Shown: piece by piece, positions 45,997 to 56,958 of the stretch
How positions within the stretch are numbered: position 1 is the first letter of the stretch
Layout: the number at the start of each line of letters is the position of its first letter
NCBI GenBank assembly: GCA_008729055.1
Contig: SDUX01000007.1
Location: 5,749,009-5,813,008 of the forward strand
From: Pyropia haitanensis
Lineage: Eukaryota; Rhodophyta; Bangiophyceae; Bangiales; Bangiaceae
Direction: 5' to 3'
DNA: 64,000 nucleotides
Made by a program: the position numbers and the translations under genes
Notes under the pieces: generated by a model
The model's database searches: none
What the model saw: the letters and a program-made list of their open reading frames with translations, nothing else
What the model was told of the DNA's origin: nothing

Positions 45997-46410
45997 AGCG
46001 GGGAGTGTGCAGAGGGGGGAGGGGAATAAAAACCGACAAAGAAGCGGGGTGCGTGCAGAGGGGGGAGGGGAATAAAAACCGACAAAGAAGCGGGGTGCGT
46101 GCAGAGGGGGGAGGGGAATAAAAACCGACAAAGAAGCGGGGTGCGTGCAGAGGGGGGAGGGGAATAAAAACCGACAAAGAAGCGGGGTGCGTGCAGAGGG
46201 GGGAGGGGAATAAAAACCGACAAAGAAGCGGGGAGCGTGCAGAGGGGGGAGGGGAATAAAAACCGACAAAGAAGCGGGGAGCGTGCAGAGGGGGGAGGGG
46301 AATAAAAACCGACAAAAAAGCGGAGAGCGTGCAGAGGGGGGAGGGGAATAAAAACCGACAAAGAAGCGAGGAGCGTGCAGAGAGGAGGGGAATAAAAAAC
46401 GACAAAGAAA
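45997..46410. repeat. Minisatellite, 46-bp unit, about 9 copies
   Basis: A head-to-tail array of a 46-bp unit. The word AATAAAAACC recurs at 46025, 46071, 46117, 46163, 46209, 46255, 46301 and 46347. A final unit at 46391 is two bases shorter. Units differ by a few point changes (GGGGTGCG against GGGGAGCG). Purines dominate the plus strand. The unit length is not a multiple of three and it lacks stops on the minus strand, so long minus frames of repeating Phe/Pro/Leu sequence appear. These are treated as spurious. Confidence 0.95.
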
Positions 46411-46455
46411 ATCGCGGTCCATGTAAAGGGGGGGGGCAAAGCGAGGAGAAACAGG

Positions 46456-46622
46456 GGCGAGGGAGAGTGCAGGCAGAGGGAAGCCAGAGCGAGGGGAGGA
46501 GCAGGCAGTGGGGAGGCAAAGCGAGGGAAGGAGCAGGCAGAGAGGAGGCAAAGCGAGGGGGGGAGCAGGCAGAGGAGAGGCAGAGCGAGGGGAGAAGCAT
46601 AAAGAGGGGAGCCAGAGCGAGT
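46456..46622. repeat. Minisatellite, 32-bp unit, about 5 copies
   Basis: A second purine-rich array with period 32 bp: AGCGAG words fall at 46488, 46520, 46552, 46584 and 46616. Units carry GGAGCAGGCAGAG. It lies about 45 bp from the end of the 46-bp array, and the two share purine strand bias but not sequence. Confidence 0.85.
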
Positions 46623-48239
46623 GCACGAATAGAAAAACCCACGAGGGACCAGGACAAACAAACAAAGCTCACACGTGAGAACAACAAACATGCATTCAGG
46701 AGGGTCAGAACATGTTGATGCACGCGAAGAGCTCTCACCGCACGAACTGGCTGCCGCACCCGCAGCGAACACGCCAACAGAACGGGGGAGAAACTTACGT
46801 AGACAGACGTAAAAGGTCCACGCGACGCGGCCGCACTGGTTGCGACGACCGCCGCGGACAACGCCGGCACGGCCGCCCCCCACACCCTGGCGCCGGAAAC
46901 AGCTGCCAGACGCATCGGCCACTCTCCAAGAGAGTGGCTGCGTGGTGGTGCTGGGCCCCCCCCGGCCACCAGTAAACGTTCACAGCCGTCTAATGGCACG
47001 GGGGGGACCCAGCAGGGGGACGCCGTGGGACGATGACCACGACGGCAGGCACAACCGCTCAGCCGCGTCAGTAAGGGCAGACGCCGCACAGCGCGCCGCA
47101 GCAACCGCAACCGCAACCTCCACCACCGCCCCCAACCGCAACCAACCGCCGCAGCGGCGCGCCACCCCGCCCCCCCACCCACCCGCCGAAGCGGGCGACG
47201 CCGCCGGTCTTTCGACCATTGGCGGCGTCGGGTGGTGCCGGCGGGGCAAGCCCGCCGGCGTGGGGGGAGGCGGTGCGCCGCCACGAGCGGCAGCAGCGGG
47301 TGGAGACGACGGCGACAGCGACAGCAACGGCAGCGGCGGCAGACGCGGTCGCGGCAGATGCCGCGATGACCGTTGTCGCGAAGGGGACGTGGTGGTGGGC
47401 GGCGGACGCCATGAGTCGGTGCGAGGCTTTGATGGCGCGCCGGCGCAGGGGGGGCCCCCAGGGTGGGTATATGCAGCGGGCGCTGCTCCTGGGGGCCCGG
47501 CACACAGCATCGTACAGGCAGGGAGATGTGAGGGGTCCTGCTGTGCGAGACACCGGCGCGCCAGGGGCAGCCGGAAGAGGGAGGGCCAGCCACAGGGTGC
47601 GTGGGGCAGCCTGGGAGATTTTGGGGGGACCAGAGGGACTGCCATTATGGCCACGATGGGCGGCCGGGCACGGGGGCATGGAAGGCTCGACTGCCCCGCG
47701 AGACACCGGCGCCTCCTGGGGCAGCCGACAGATCGGGGGCACGCCATACGGTGCCTGGGGCAGCCCCCGAGATTAAGAACGGACCCGTCCGGGCACGGTA
47801 TGGGCCGTCCGGCAGCGGCAGCAGACTGTCTCGCGCGATTTCGGGGCACCATCGGCAACCGAAAGATGGGGGGCCCGGCAGCGGGCGTCTGGAGCGCGCA
47901 GGGAGATTATTGAGGGGCCTCAAAGCAGCGCTACAGGCTGCCCGCGAGATTTTACACCGAGGCGGCTCGAGCAAAGTTGCATGCAGCGGGCTGTTATCGA
48001 GCGCAGCGAGCGCTGGACTACCCTCACCCCCCTCCCAACCGCCGCCACCACCACCCACCGCCATGGCCGGCGGCGACGCCCACGGCACACCCCACCGTGG
48101 CCAATCGTGCATGCCAAACGGAATAACAGCTGGCGGCGGCGGCAGCGGCGGCGGCGGCGGCGGCGACCGCACCACCGGCACCGCTCGCTCAGATCCCCCG
48201 GGAGAGGTACCCCCACAGCGGTCGGCGCCCCCCCCCCCC
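46623..48239. other. Unassigned region
   Basis: No gene could be supported. On the plus strand, protein-like pieces occur near 46830-46980 (TLAPETAARRIGHSPREWLR) and 47250-47460 (WGEAVRRHERQQRVE, then VVAKGTWWWAADAMSRCEAL), but they lie in different phases without clear splice sites. The minus strand is similarly open. They may be further remains of the retroelement-like material to the right. Confidence 0.35.
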
Positions 48240-49400
48240 TTACCGTGGTACGCCGACCGGCCAGCGGGGGTGATAGCGGAGGTGCCGACAGGGCGGCGGC
48301 TGAGACCGCGGCAGCAGCGGTGGCAAGGGCGGCCCAGCCGCCGCCACCGCCGCCGTCGCAGGCCGCTCACCACCACGAGGGGGAGGCCGACCCGCCGCCC
48401 ACCGCGTCGCCCTCCCACCCACCGTCGCCGACAACCACGGCGGCGGCCGCGGCGAGCCGCCAGTCCGACGTGGCGTGCAAGCCCGCGGCGGCGGCAGCCC
48501 GGCGGCCAGGCCTACCGCTGGCGGCCGGGATAGCCGCCCTTCCCGCCGCCGTGACCGCCACCACGGACCCAGTCTGCCACCGACACCCCCCAGCGCCACC
48601 GGCTCGTGCTGCGCCGTGCGGGCGCCAGACGCCACCAGCGGCGCCCACGCGTCGTCGTTGGGCGCGGCCGTGAGTAAAAACGCCGACCGCGCCCTCACCC
48701 ACGCCGCGTGGTCGGCCTCAAAGAGGTGGGCGCCGCCACTGTCGCCTGCCGCAGCCGCTGCCGCGCCCGCCGTCCCGCCCGCGATCCGCGCCGCCGCCGC
48801 CGTCGTAGCCGCCACAGTCGCCGCCGCCGCCGCCGCCGCCGCCGTCGTCGTCCGCGCCGCCGCGGCCCCCGCCACTCGTGTGGCCACCGCCGCCACCGCT
48901 CACGCCATGAAGGCGGCCCCGGCGGCGGCGCGCGACCAGCTCCGCCTGGGGTTGAGCCGGCACGGGGCCTCGTGGGCGGCCAGGGATGACCTCCCTGACG
49001 GCCCACGGGCCACAGCAAACGGCCACTCGCACCAGCGGCAGCCCGCCGCGCCGAGGGCGGACAGCACGCCTGGCGGCACCTCCGCGGCGACGTGCGCCTG
49101 GCGGAGGTGCAGCCGCCCAGTGGGCGCCCCAACACCGCCCGAGAGCAGCACGCCGCACCCCGGAACGGGGCAAGGGATGAGGGCAGCCTCGGGCTGGTCC
49201 GCTCCCCCATCCCCGCGCTCCGCCGCCACGCCCCCATCGGCCGCACCGGCGGCCGGCGCCCCCAGCCAAGCCGGGAGCACGTCTGGGCCCGATCCGCCGC
49301 CCCCAGAGGGGCCGCGGACAGGGCCCGCCGCGGCCGCCGGGCGCAGGGGCACTGAGGCCGCGGCACGCCCGGCGGCGGTGTCGCAACGGGCGTCACTCAA
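48240..49400 (-). pseudogene. Zinc-finger fragment, retrotransposon ORF2-like
   Basis: A minus-strand frame running from about 49400, interrupted in frame by TGA at 48900-48902, then open to 48240. Upstream of the stop are two zinc-finger-like motifs. One is C2H2 (CPVPGC, about 15 residues, HLRQAH; about 49095-49172). The other is C2HC (CRWC, about 18 residues, HEAPC; about 48960-49042). Paired fingers near the start of ORF2 are typical of several non-LTR retrotransposon clades. After the stop comes an Ala-rich stretch and FEADHAAWVRARSAFLL. No reverse transcriptase follows, so this is at best a truncated remnant. It begins at the exact point where the preceding minus-strand frame ends, an ORF1/ORF2-like junction. 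Confidence 0.4.
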
Positions 49401-51884
49401 TGGCGACGCCCGTCGCTAACGTGGGGGGCCGCCGCGGGCCCGGCAAGCGCGGACCCGACGGGCGACGCAGCCGACTCGGTCGGCGCATCGCCCGGCAGAC
49501 CGGCGGCAGCAGGCGCGTCAGGCGCGACAGCGGCGGGCGCAGAGGCAACCGCAGAGGATCGGTCGGGCGCGCCAGCGGGGGCGGCAGAGTCGGCCGGGGC
49601 AGCCGCGGGGGGCGGGGCCGCCGCGGCAGACGTGGCCGCTCAAGCCGGCGGGACGACCGTCGAGGTCGTTCCGGCAGCCGGGGTGACCTTCATCGCCGCG
49701 GCGGCCATGACAGCAGCGGCCGCCTCCGCCGGCCCCGGAGTGGTGGTGACGGGCCGCGGGCCTGCCGCCGCACCAGCGGGCGCGGCGCCCGAAGGCAGGG
49801 CGCCTGACAGAGCCACCGCGGTGATGGGCGGATCGGCACGCGGTGCCGGCGCCGCCGGCGCCCGCGCGGGCGGCACGCGCGCGCCAGCGGGCGGCGACAC
49901 CGGCCGGGCGCGCGCGGGGCGACGAGGGCGAGCCGCCGCCGTCGCCGCTGCCGCCGCCTCGGTCCGACGCCGCTTGCGCGCCGGCAGCCGGGCGTCGGGG
50001 TCGCCGTCGGTCGCCACCACGCCGCTGCCAGGGTAGTGGCGGTGAGCGCCAGCGGGATCGGCGTGGCGGGCGGGGAGAGCGGCGGCGGCGCGGCGGCAGC
50101 CGCACCCGCCACCGCTGCCACCGGCGCACCCGCCCCGGTCGGCCCAGGCCGCCGGGCGGGCGCGGCGGGGACAACCCCCCCTCCATGGCGTCGGCAGCCG
50201 CCGTGGCGGGGGGCGCAGCCGCGACCGCCGCGGCGGCAGGGGCGGGGGAGGCGGGCACGGGGTCGGGGCGGCCCTGCAGAGGGGCACTGGCCGCGTCGGC
50301 GTCGCGCGCCCCCTCGACGCCCTCCATCGGGGCGGGCGTCGCCGTCGCGCCCGCCGGCCGGACGGTGGCTGCGGGCGCAGCCGTGGCAGCGCCGTGGCCA
50401 GGTCGACGGCGCCGCGACCGCGGGCAGCTGCCGCCGGTCGTCCCACCGGCGGTAGCCGCGTCGGCGGAGGCGCCGGCCGCGGCAGCGTGCGGGGCAGCCG
50501 CAGGGGTGGCCCCCTCCACGGCGCCGGCAGTGGCAGCGGCCGGCGCCGGACCGCCAGCCGGCGCCCCGTTGGGGGCGACGGCGGCGACGACGGCGGCAAC
50601 AGGCATCGCCGGCGCCGCGGGCGCGGTCGCCCCCCCGGCGTGCGCCGCAAACGCGCCCTTCAGGTGGGCGCGCAAAGACGCGCGAAGGCGGGGGGGCATC
50701 ACCGGCCGCACCGCCAGCTGCTCGAGCTTGGCGGTTAGGCGGCGGCGGTAAAAGTCCGCCGCGACCCCCGCCGCGTCGGCGCCGGACAGGCCCGCCTGGA
50801 GGCGCGACTCGAGGAGCTGGGCACTCCACGGGTCGGCGCCAGGCAGCACGCGCAGCACCAACGCGGCGGGGCCGGCGCGCACCGCGGCACGAAATGCGTC
50901 GGCCGCGGTGGTCACCACCGTCACCGCCGCGGTGGTGCCAAAGCGGTCGACGTCCGCCACGTGGCGGACGTCGACCCCAGTGAGGTCTGCCACCGCGGCG
51001 CGGAGGCGGTGGGCGCGGGCGTCGCGGGACACCCCCGAGACGTAGATCGTCTAGAGGAGAACCGCCAACGCCGGTCGCGGCCGGCTGCGGGTGAGCTCGG
51101 CCGCAGCCGCGGCAGCACGCGCGGCGGCGTCAGCGGGAGGGGGCGGAACAGCACCTGCCCCCCCCCCAACGCCCCGGCCACACCGCCACCACGCCCGCCA
51201 CCCGCCCCACTCCGCACCGCACGCAAACTGCCACCGCGGTCGCCGGCGCGGCCGCCAGCACCCCCCCCCACACGCCCATTATCCCTCGTGGCAGCCGCCC
51301 CGTTCTCACGCGCGCGCTCATCTTGATCGTCTGGTCCTTCCGCTCCCGCTCCCTCAGGGGCCACGGCGCGGGCAGGGGCGGGGGGAGACAGGGCACTCGT
51401 GGCGGCAGGGGCGGGCGCCGGAGCCCCCCCCCCAACACCGCGTGCGTGGGCGGGGGCAGAGCTCCCCCCCCCGCGCGCCCAGGCGCCGCGCCGCACCACC
51501 TCCACCCAGGCGCCACCCTGCCCCCAGCACGGGGGACACGGGGATCCCCAGGCAGAGCGGCGCCGGCCGACCCGGGGCCACCAGCACCCCCCCCCCCCAC
51601 ACCCTCCCCGCACCCGCCCTGGCCTCGCCCACTCCCACCGTCTTGACCTTGAGGATGTAGAGCGCCAGCACGTCCGCCGTCTTGTTCCGCTCCCCGACCA
51701 CCGCGACCGTCTTGTCCGCCGTCCCGCCCTCGGCCACCTTGACCAGCTCCCGCACGTCCGCCTGCCGCCCCACCTCTCGCAACCGCACCTCCCACGGCAC
51801 CCACGGCACGGCGGGGGTGGGCCTCGGGCCCAGCACCACCCGCCGGCCCAGCCCCCGCCCGCGACGCCGCCGCAACTGCGGCAC
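49397..51884 (-). pseudogene. Degraded gag/ORF1-like reading frame
   Basis: A minus-strand set of frames with protein-like composition. Segment A (51884-51648) contains PWEVRLREVGRQADVRELVK and NKTADVLALYILK. Segment B (from 51050) contains TIYVSGVSRDARAHRLRAAV and WSAQLLESRLQAGLSGADAA. The two can be joined by removing 51051-51647 (donor GTCAAG, acceptor CCTCTAG), giving YILK-TIYVSGVSRD. A YVSG-type beta strand followed by a helical half resembles RRM-like ORF1/gag proteins of LINE elements. Further on, the phase shifts near 50000-50200, a basic KRRR cluster appears near 49970, and in-frame TGA codons occur at 49640-49642 and finally 49397-49399. With one shift and one internal stop it looks decayed. 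A diverged host gene is the alternative. Confidence 0.4.
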
Positions 51885-52329
51885 AAGCCCAGAGGAGGGC
51901 AGACCCAGCCGGCCGCCGAGCGCTGCCAGCCGCCGTCACAGCAGGCGCCGCCACCCCCGCGGGAGGCGGCGCCGAGCACCCCGCAGAGGGGCGGGACGAA
52001 GCCAGCCCCGCCGCCAGCTGCGGCTCAGCTCCCCCTGGACGCCCCCAGGGGGCCGCCAAAGTCGTAGCCGCCCCCCCCCGCGTGGGAGGAAGCGCGGTCA
52101 CCGGAAAACCGCGCAGCAGAGCGCACAACCGCCCGAAAGTCAGGTGCCGACAGCGGGGAAACCCCCACCGCCGCCATCTGATTGGCCCACGTCCGACAAC
52201 GTTCCGGGGTGTTGTCACGATCACGACTTGTGAAGATGCAGGACTTGTCTTGCCTTCCCAATGCACTGCTCCAACCCAGTGCTCTCCGGTTTCACCGCAG
52301 TAATTCGCACACGCTGCGACTGACTGTAA
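51885..52329. other. Spacer before MITE
   Basis: GC-rich to about 52110, then moderate GC. No gene was recognised. The TAA at 52327-52329 is the left target duplication of the MITE. Confidence 0.4.
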
Positions 52330-52886
52330 GGGCACGTCCACTAATGTCGATATTCGCCGATATTCGTGCCACGTAGGAAAAACGTGGCGCGTCGGGCCAA
52401 ACGTGGCACTGATGCGGTCGTTCATCAATGTCAACGAGCTATTCCGGCCTAAAACGAACCCCCCTCAGCGAATAGACTTGATATAAGTGACGACATAACT
52501 TCCTCTCCGTACCCTGACGTCTGTTAGCTCCAGAGCTATCGCCGGGCCAAAACAGGGTGTTTTGGCCGAGCGATAGCCCTGGAGCCAACAGACCTTACCA
52601 ATTGCCAGGGCGATGATTGGCTGAGAGCGTGCCACGTGTGGGCATCATTTCGACAGTGTGATAGTGGAGAGTTGTCAACACCAACGGCCTGGAACGAAGA
52701 CGACGAACGGACCCGTGGTTTGGAAGGTAGCCTGTTGGTAGCCCCCGTCTCCACCGTAAGTCCACTTCACGTGCTTCGCCTGATAGCTCGCCGATAGCCC
52801 GACCACCCAGACGCTGCCACGTATGTACACGTGGCGTCTTAAAACCACTCATTTAAGACTGATAGCCGACATTGGTGGACGTGCCC
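52330..52886. mobile_element. MITE with TAA duplication and central hairpin
   Basis: A 557-bp element bounded by TAA at 52327-52329 and 52887-52889. The ends are inverted repeats: GGGCACGTCCACTAATGTCG on the left, and the same with one change (CCACCAATG) on the right when inverted. The first 17 bases match those of the MITEs at 5709-6676 at 14 positions, so the two belong to related Harbinger-like families. The centre holds a near-perfect hairpin: arms 52521-52554 and 52558-52591 pair at 30 of 34 positions around a 3-nt loop. It is AT-richer than the surroundings and has no coding capacity. Confidence 0.85.
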
Positions 52887-53274
52887 TAAACCGGCTCGCG
52901 GCGGCATCGTCATCGCTGTCCCCCGCCGCCAGTGTCGCATCGCCTTCACCCCTTCCCCCCCCTCTTCCCCCCCTTCACGTGCTCAACGGTCGCCCTTTTG
53001 GGTGTAACCGGTGAGCACATCTTCTATCGCTCCTTGCCTTTGTCCTCTTTTTTCTTTGCTTTCCGCCCGCCTGGCGGCCCCACGACGGCTGCCGCGCTCA
53101 CCCGCGGCTGCTTCTCCCCCCGCCCACCACCCGCAGCGTTGACGCCCCTTGTCAAGGGGCCTCGCTTTCTGGCAGCGCGCTCCCCCCCCCCCCTTCTCTC
53201 CCTTTGCCCGCCTCCTCCCCTACGCGCACCTCTGGCTTTGGGGTGTGGCGGGTCGCGACCCAACCCCGTCTGCC
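52887..53274 (+). promoter_or_regulatory. 5' flank of serine palmitoyltransferase subunit gene
   Basis: About 390 bp between the MITE and the ATG at 53275. The pyrimidine-rich sequence (52920-53220) probably includes the 5' leader. The MITE end lies close enough to influence this promoter. Confidence 0.35.
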
Positions 53275-53989
53275 ATGTCGCAGGCGCGCCAGCGGCGTGG
53301 CGACGGCCGTGGCGGCGGCGGCGACGGCGCGCCGCCGCTGCCCGACGGCGGCGACGGTGGTGGAAGCAGCGACCGTAGCGGCGGCGGCGGGGGTGAGGCC
53401 CCGGGGGGAGACGCGGCCCGGGCGTCCCTGCCGGTGCGGCTGGCGCGCCAGTGCTGGGGCCACCTGGTTGTGTTGTACGTGTGGCTGGCTGCGGGTGGGT
53501 GCTCTGCTGCTTTGGATGGGCGAGGCGGTGGCGGGAGGGACTTTTTTTTTTGTTGGCGGGCTCGTCGCCGCGCCGTGAGGGCGGAGGGTGAATGTCGCGG
53601 GTAGCCGCGCCCCCCCTCTGTCCTTATTCGTCTCCAGCCTCTGAGGCCCCGTATGTCCACCTGCGCTTGTCACTGACGCCTCTTCCGTCTCGTGGCTGCG
53701 TCACTGCATGGGGCGCCGATGGTGCGCACCCCGCTGCTCCTGGGCTGCCATCGACGGTATGCGCCGCCGCTCTCGCTCCCCACACCCGCGCCACCCCCGT
53801 TCTTGCGTTGCCGTCGCCGCCGCCGCCGCCTCCAGGAAGTACCGGTACGACCTGCACACCGCGCTGTACATGCTGGACCCGTGGGAGCGGGCGCTCTTCA
53901 ACACCGTCCTCCTCATCATCCTGGCGTGGTCCGCACGCCTGGCGGCGGGATCCCTGTTTGGTGGGGGAGCGCCGGCAGCATCGCAATGA
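53275..53989 (+). CDS. Serine palmitoyltransferase small subunit
   Basis: A small ER-membrane activator of serine palmitoyltransferase, the first enzyme of sphingolipid synthesis. The diagnostic core LYMLDPWERALFNTVL is followed by the hydrophobic span LIILAWSARLAAG, matching the YxLxxWExxLFN pattern of plant and animal small subunits. Two exons: 53275-53474 and 53836-53989. The intron 53475-53835 (361 bp) has donor GTACGT and acceptor CTCCAG and splits a Leu codon; splicing gives HLVVLKYRYDLHTALYML. The product is 117 residues. Plant and animal homologues are about 55-75, the extra being a Gly/Asp/Ser-rich N-terminal extension in exon 1. An alternative donor at GGTGGGTGC (about 53496) would break the phase, which supports the chosen one. 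Without splicing the core has no upstream context, so the intron is needed. Confidence 0.85.
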
Positions 53990-54547
53990 CGAGCAGGCCG
54001 GTCGCAACCACTGTCGGAGGCTGGAACTTGTCTTTTGTCTTTTTTTTTTTCGTTGGGGCGGTGCCGACGTGGGGTGGGACTGGGTGAGGCAGGGGATGAT
54101 GGGCTGTTGCTCGCGTCCGCGTTCTCGTCGCGTTTGCCTCCCAGGCTGGGGTTCCTCGAGTGCGCGGTGCGACTCGGTTGGCCGTCCACTGGAAGCGTCG
54201 GCACGCGGTACGAGGGATGCATCTCAAGCTCTATTCCCGCGCGTCGACCAAAAAGCAAGGGGAGAGAGGGTGCGGTTCGTCACCCTCTTCAGCAGCCAGT
54301 TCACGCGGCCCTGCACAAGGGATGCCAAAAACAAAGAGCGAGGCGGCAGAACTCACCCCCACACGACCCGTCAAAAACGTGGAAAAAGGAAACAATAAAA
54401 CCCCAAGAGCGGCAACCGCCCCAACACAACACAACACACGAGACCCCGTCGGCACCCCCCTCTTCCCCACACACGGCAATGCCACACACCCACCCCCAAC
54501 GCCGTGACGGGTCGCGACCCACCGCACACGACCTCGACGCCTTGCGC
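53990..54547. other. Convergent 3' intergenic spacer
   Basis: About 560 bp between the serine palmitoyltransferase subunit gene (+) and acetyl-CoA synthetase (-). A T run lies at 54040-54051. AACAATAAAACC at 54391-54402 is the only polyadenylation-like word. No gene seen. Confidence 0.45.
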
Positions 54548-56958
54548 TCACTTGCCGTACCCCTCCAGCAGGTCCTCGAGAACCCCCGGGTCCGCGAGCG
54601 TGGACACGTCGCCCAGGTCCCCGTCGCGCCCGCCCCCCACCGCAATCTTGCGCAGCAGCCGGCGGAGGATCTTGCCGCTGCGGGTCTTGGGCAGGCCCCG
54701 CGCGCCCACCCACTGCATCGTCTCCACCCGCGCAATCGGGCCAATGCGGGTGCGGACGCTGGCCGAAATGGCGGCGCGGAGGTCGTCGCCGCCCTTGGTG
54801 CCGGGCATCAGCACCACAAAGGCGTAGATGGCCTCGCCCGTCACCTCGTGCGGCACGCCGACAACGGCCGACTCGGCCACGCCAGGCACGGCCACGATGG
54901 CGGATTCCACCTCGGCGGTGCCCAGCAGGTGCGCCGACACGTTGAGGACGTCGTCGGTGCGGCCAGTCAGCCACAGGTGGCCGTCCGCGTCCCGCCGGGC
55001 GCCGTCGCCAGTCGCGTAGTAGCCCGGGAAACGGGAAAAGTAGGTCGCCTCCATCCGCTTGTGGTCCCCCATCAGCGTCCGCAGCGCCGACGGCCAGGGC
55101 GCGGAGATGACCAGGTGGCCAGAGCCCTCCCCCTCGACGACCTTGCCATCGTCGTCGAGGAGCACCGGCACCACCCCAAAGTGCGGCAGCTGCGCGGCGC
55201 CGGGCTTGAGGACCAGCCCGGCCACAGGCAGCGGGGCGACCACGTGGCCACCCGTCTCGGTCTGCCAGTACGAGTCGACGACCGTCGCACCGCGGTTGCC
55301 CACCACCGAAAAGTACCAGTCCCATGCCTCGGGATTGATGGGCTCCCCTACCGTGCCCAGAATCTTGAGGGAGGACCTGTTGTGGGAGGTCACAAAGTCG
55401 TCACCCGCACGCTTGAGAGACCGCAGCGCCGTCGGCGCCGTGTACACCGCCGTGACGCCATACTTGGCCACGATACCCCACAGCCGGCCGGCGTCGGGGT
55501 GGGTGGGGATCCCTTCGAACACCACCTGGGTGGCCCTGTTGAGCAGCGGTCCGTACGTGACATACGTGTGGCCCTGCGTGTGGTGGGAGGAGGACAATGC
55601 CGGGAGGAGGTGAGCGCCAGCGGATACACAGACAATCCAGGAAAAGCCGCCCGCAACACAACCGGGAAATAAGAACGTCTGCCGCACAAGCACGGCCAGG
55701 AGCGCCGCCCCCCACCCACGCGAGAGGGCCAAGCCCATTGTGGCGCTGCGCCTGCAAGCGCAAGAGGGAAAACGCATACGGCGAGCATCGTGGCAGCACC
55801 CCCACTCCCTCCTCTATGCACCCACCAGCCCAGCCATCGAGAAGAACCCCGCAGACGCACCGTAATCCAGCCACAGTCGGCCGTGCAGAAAAAGACGTCG
55901 CCCGGCATATAGTTGAACGAGTACTTGAACGTGGTCGCGGCGCCGACCATGTACCCCCCCACGGTGTGGACAATGCCCTTGGGCGGCCCCGTGCTGCCGC
56001 TGGTAAACAGGCAAAACAGCGGGTCCTCCGCGTCCACCCACACCACCTCGCACGTGGTGGGGTGCCCCTGCAGGGCGTCGTCCCACCACACGTCCCGCCC
56101 CGGGGTCATTGGCACGGCCTCCCCCCCCGCCGGGCGGCTGCCGCTCGCCACCACAATCTGCGACCGGACCGTGTGGCCGCTCTCCCGCGCGGCAATCGCC
56201 ACCGCCTCATCCGCAACCGCCTTGAGGTCAATCCACTTGGCGCCGCGGCGGACGCCGTCGCAGGTCACCATCACCGCCGCGTTGGCGGCGACGAGGCGGC
56301 CGGCGAGGGCGACCGGGGAGAAGCCCCCAAACACCACCGAGTGCACCGCCCCGATGCGCGCCGCCGCGAGCATCACCGTCGGCAGCTCCACGCCCATCGG
56401 CATGTACGTGACGACCGCGTCGCCGCGGCGGACGCCCGCCGCCCGCAGCGCGTGGGCGGTGCGGCACACGTCCGCCAGCAGCGCCGCGTACGTGACCGAC
56501 CGGGCGCGGCCGTCATCCGGGTCGTTGGGCTCAAAGTAGAACGCGACCGTGTCGCCGCCGCCCGCGGCAACGTGCACGTCGAGCGCGTTGTAGCAAATGT
56601 TGGTCTGGCCGCCCTTCCAAAAGTGGGTGAACACCCGCCCCGCCCGCGGGTCATAGTTCCACGCAATCGGCGGCGTGTCGGCGGGCCACGGCTTGTGCCA
56701 GTGGAACTCGCGGGCAATGTCCGACCAAAAGGTGGCGGGGTCCGCGACGGAGCGGGCGTAGAGGGCCTCGTACGCGTCGAGGGAGGGGATGTGGTGGGTG
56801 GTGGACTCGAGGTACGCCGCGGGTACCGGCACCTCCTTGGGGGGGGACGCCGCCGGCGCGGCGGCCGACCCGTCCGCGGCCGCGGCCTTGTCCTCCATCT
56901 CTGGCGGGCGGGGCTCCGCGGCCGCGGCGGCGGGCGCGTCGGCGGCGGTGTTGGGCAT
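54548..56958 (-). CDS. Acetyl-CoA synthetase (AMP-forming)
   Basis: Activates acetate to acetyl-CoA via acetyl-AMP; 707 residues, close to the usual 650-700. Motifs: SVVFGGFSP, the AMP-binding P-loop LFTSGSTGPPKG (about 315-328), ADCGWITGHTYVTYGPL, YWQTETGG, YYATGDGARRDADGHLWLTG, GRTDDVLNVSAHLLGTAEVE, and the catalytic Lys in KTRSGKILRR. One intron (55574-55860, 287 bp; donor GTGCGT, acceptor CACGCAG) lies exactly between GWIT and GHTY. Residues 1-45 from the ATG at 56958 are Ala/Pro/Glu-rich without an obvious targeting signal, so the cytosol is likely. Upstream in-frame codons exist but encode Arg/Pro-rich sequence. The protein ends EGYGK. Convergent with the sphingolipid gene and divergent from a secreted-protein gene. 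Confidence 0.95.
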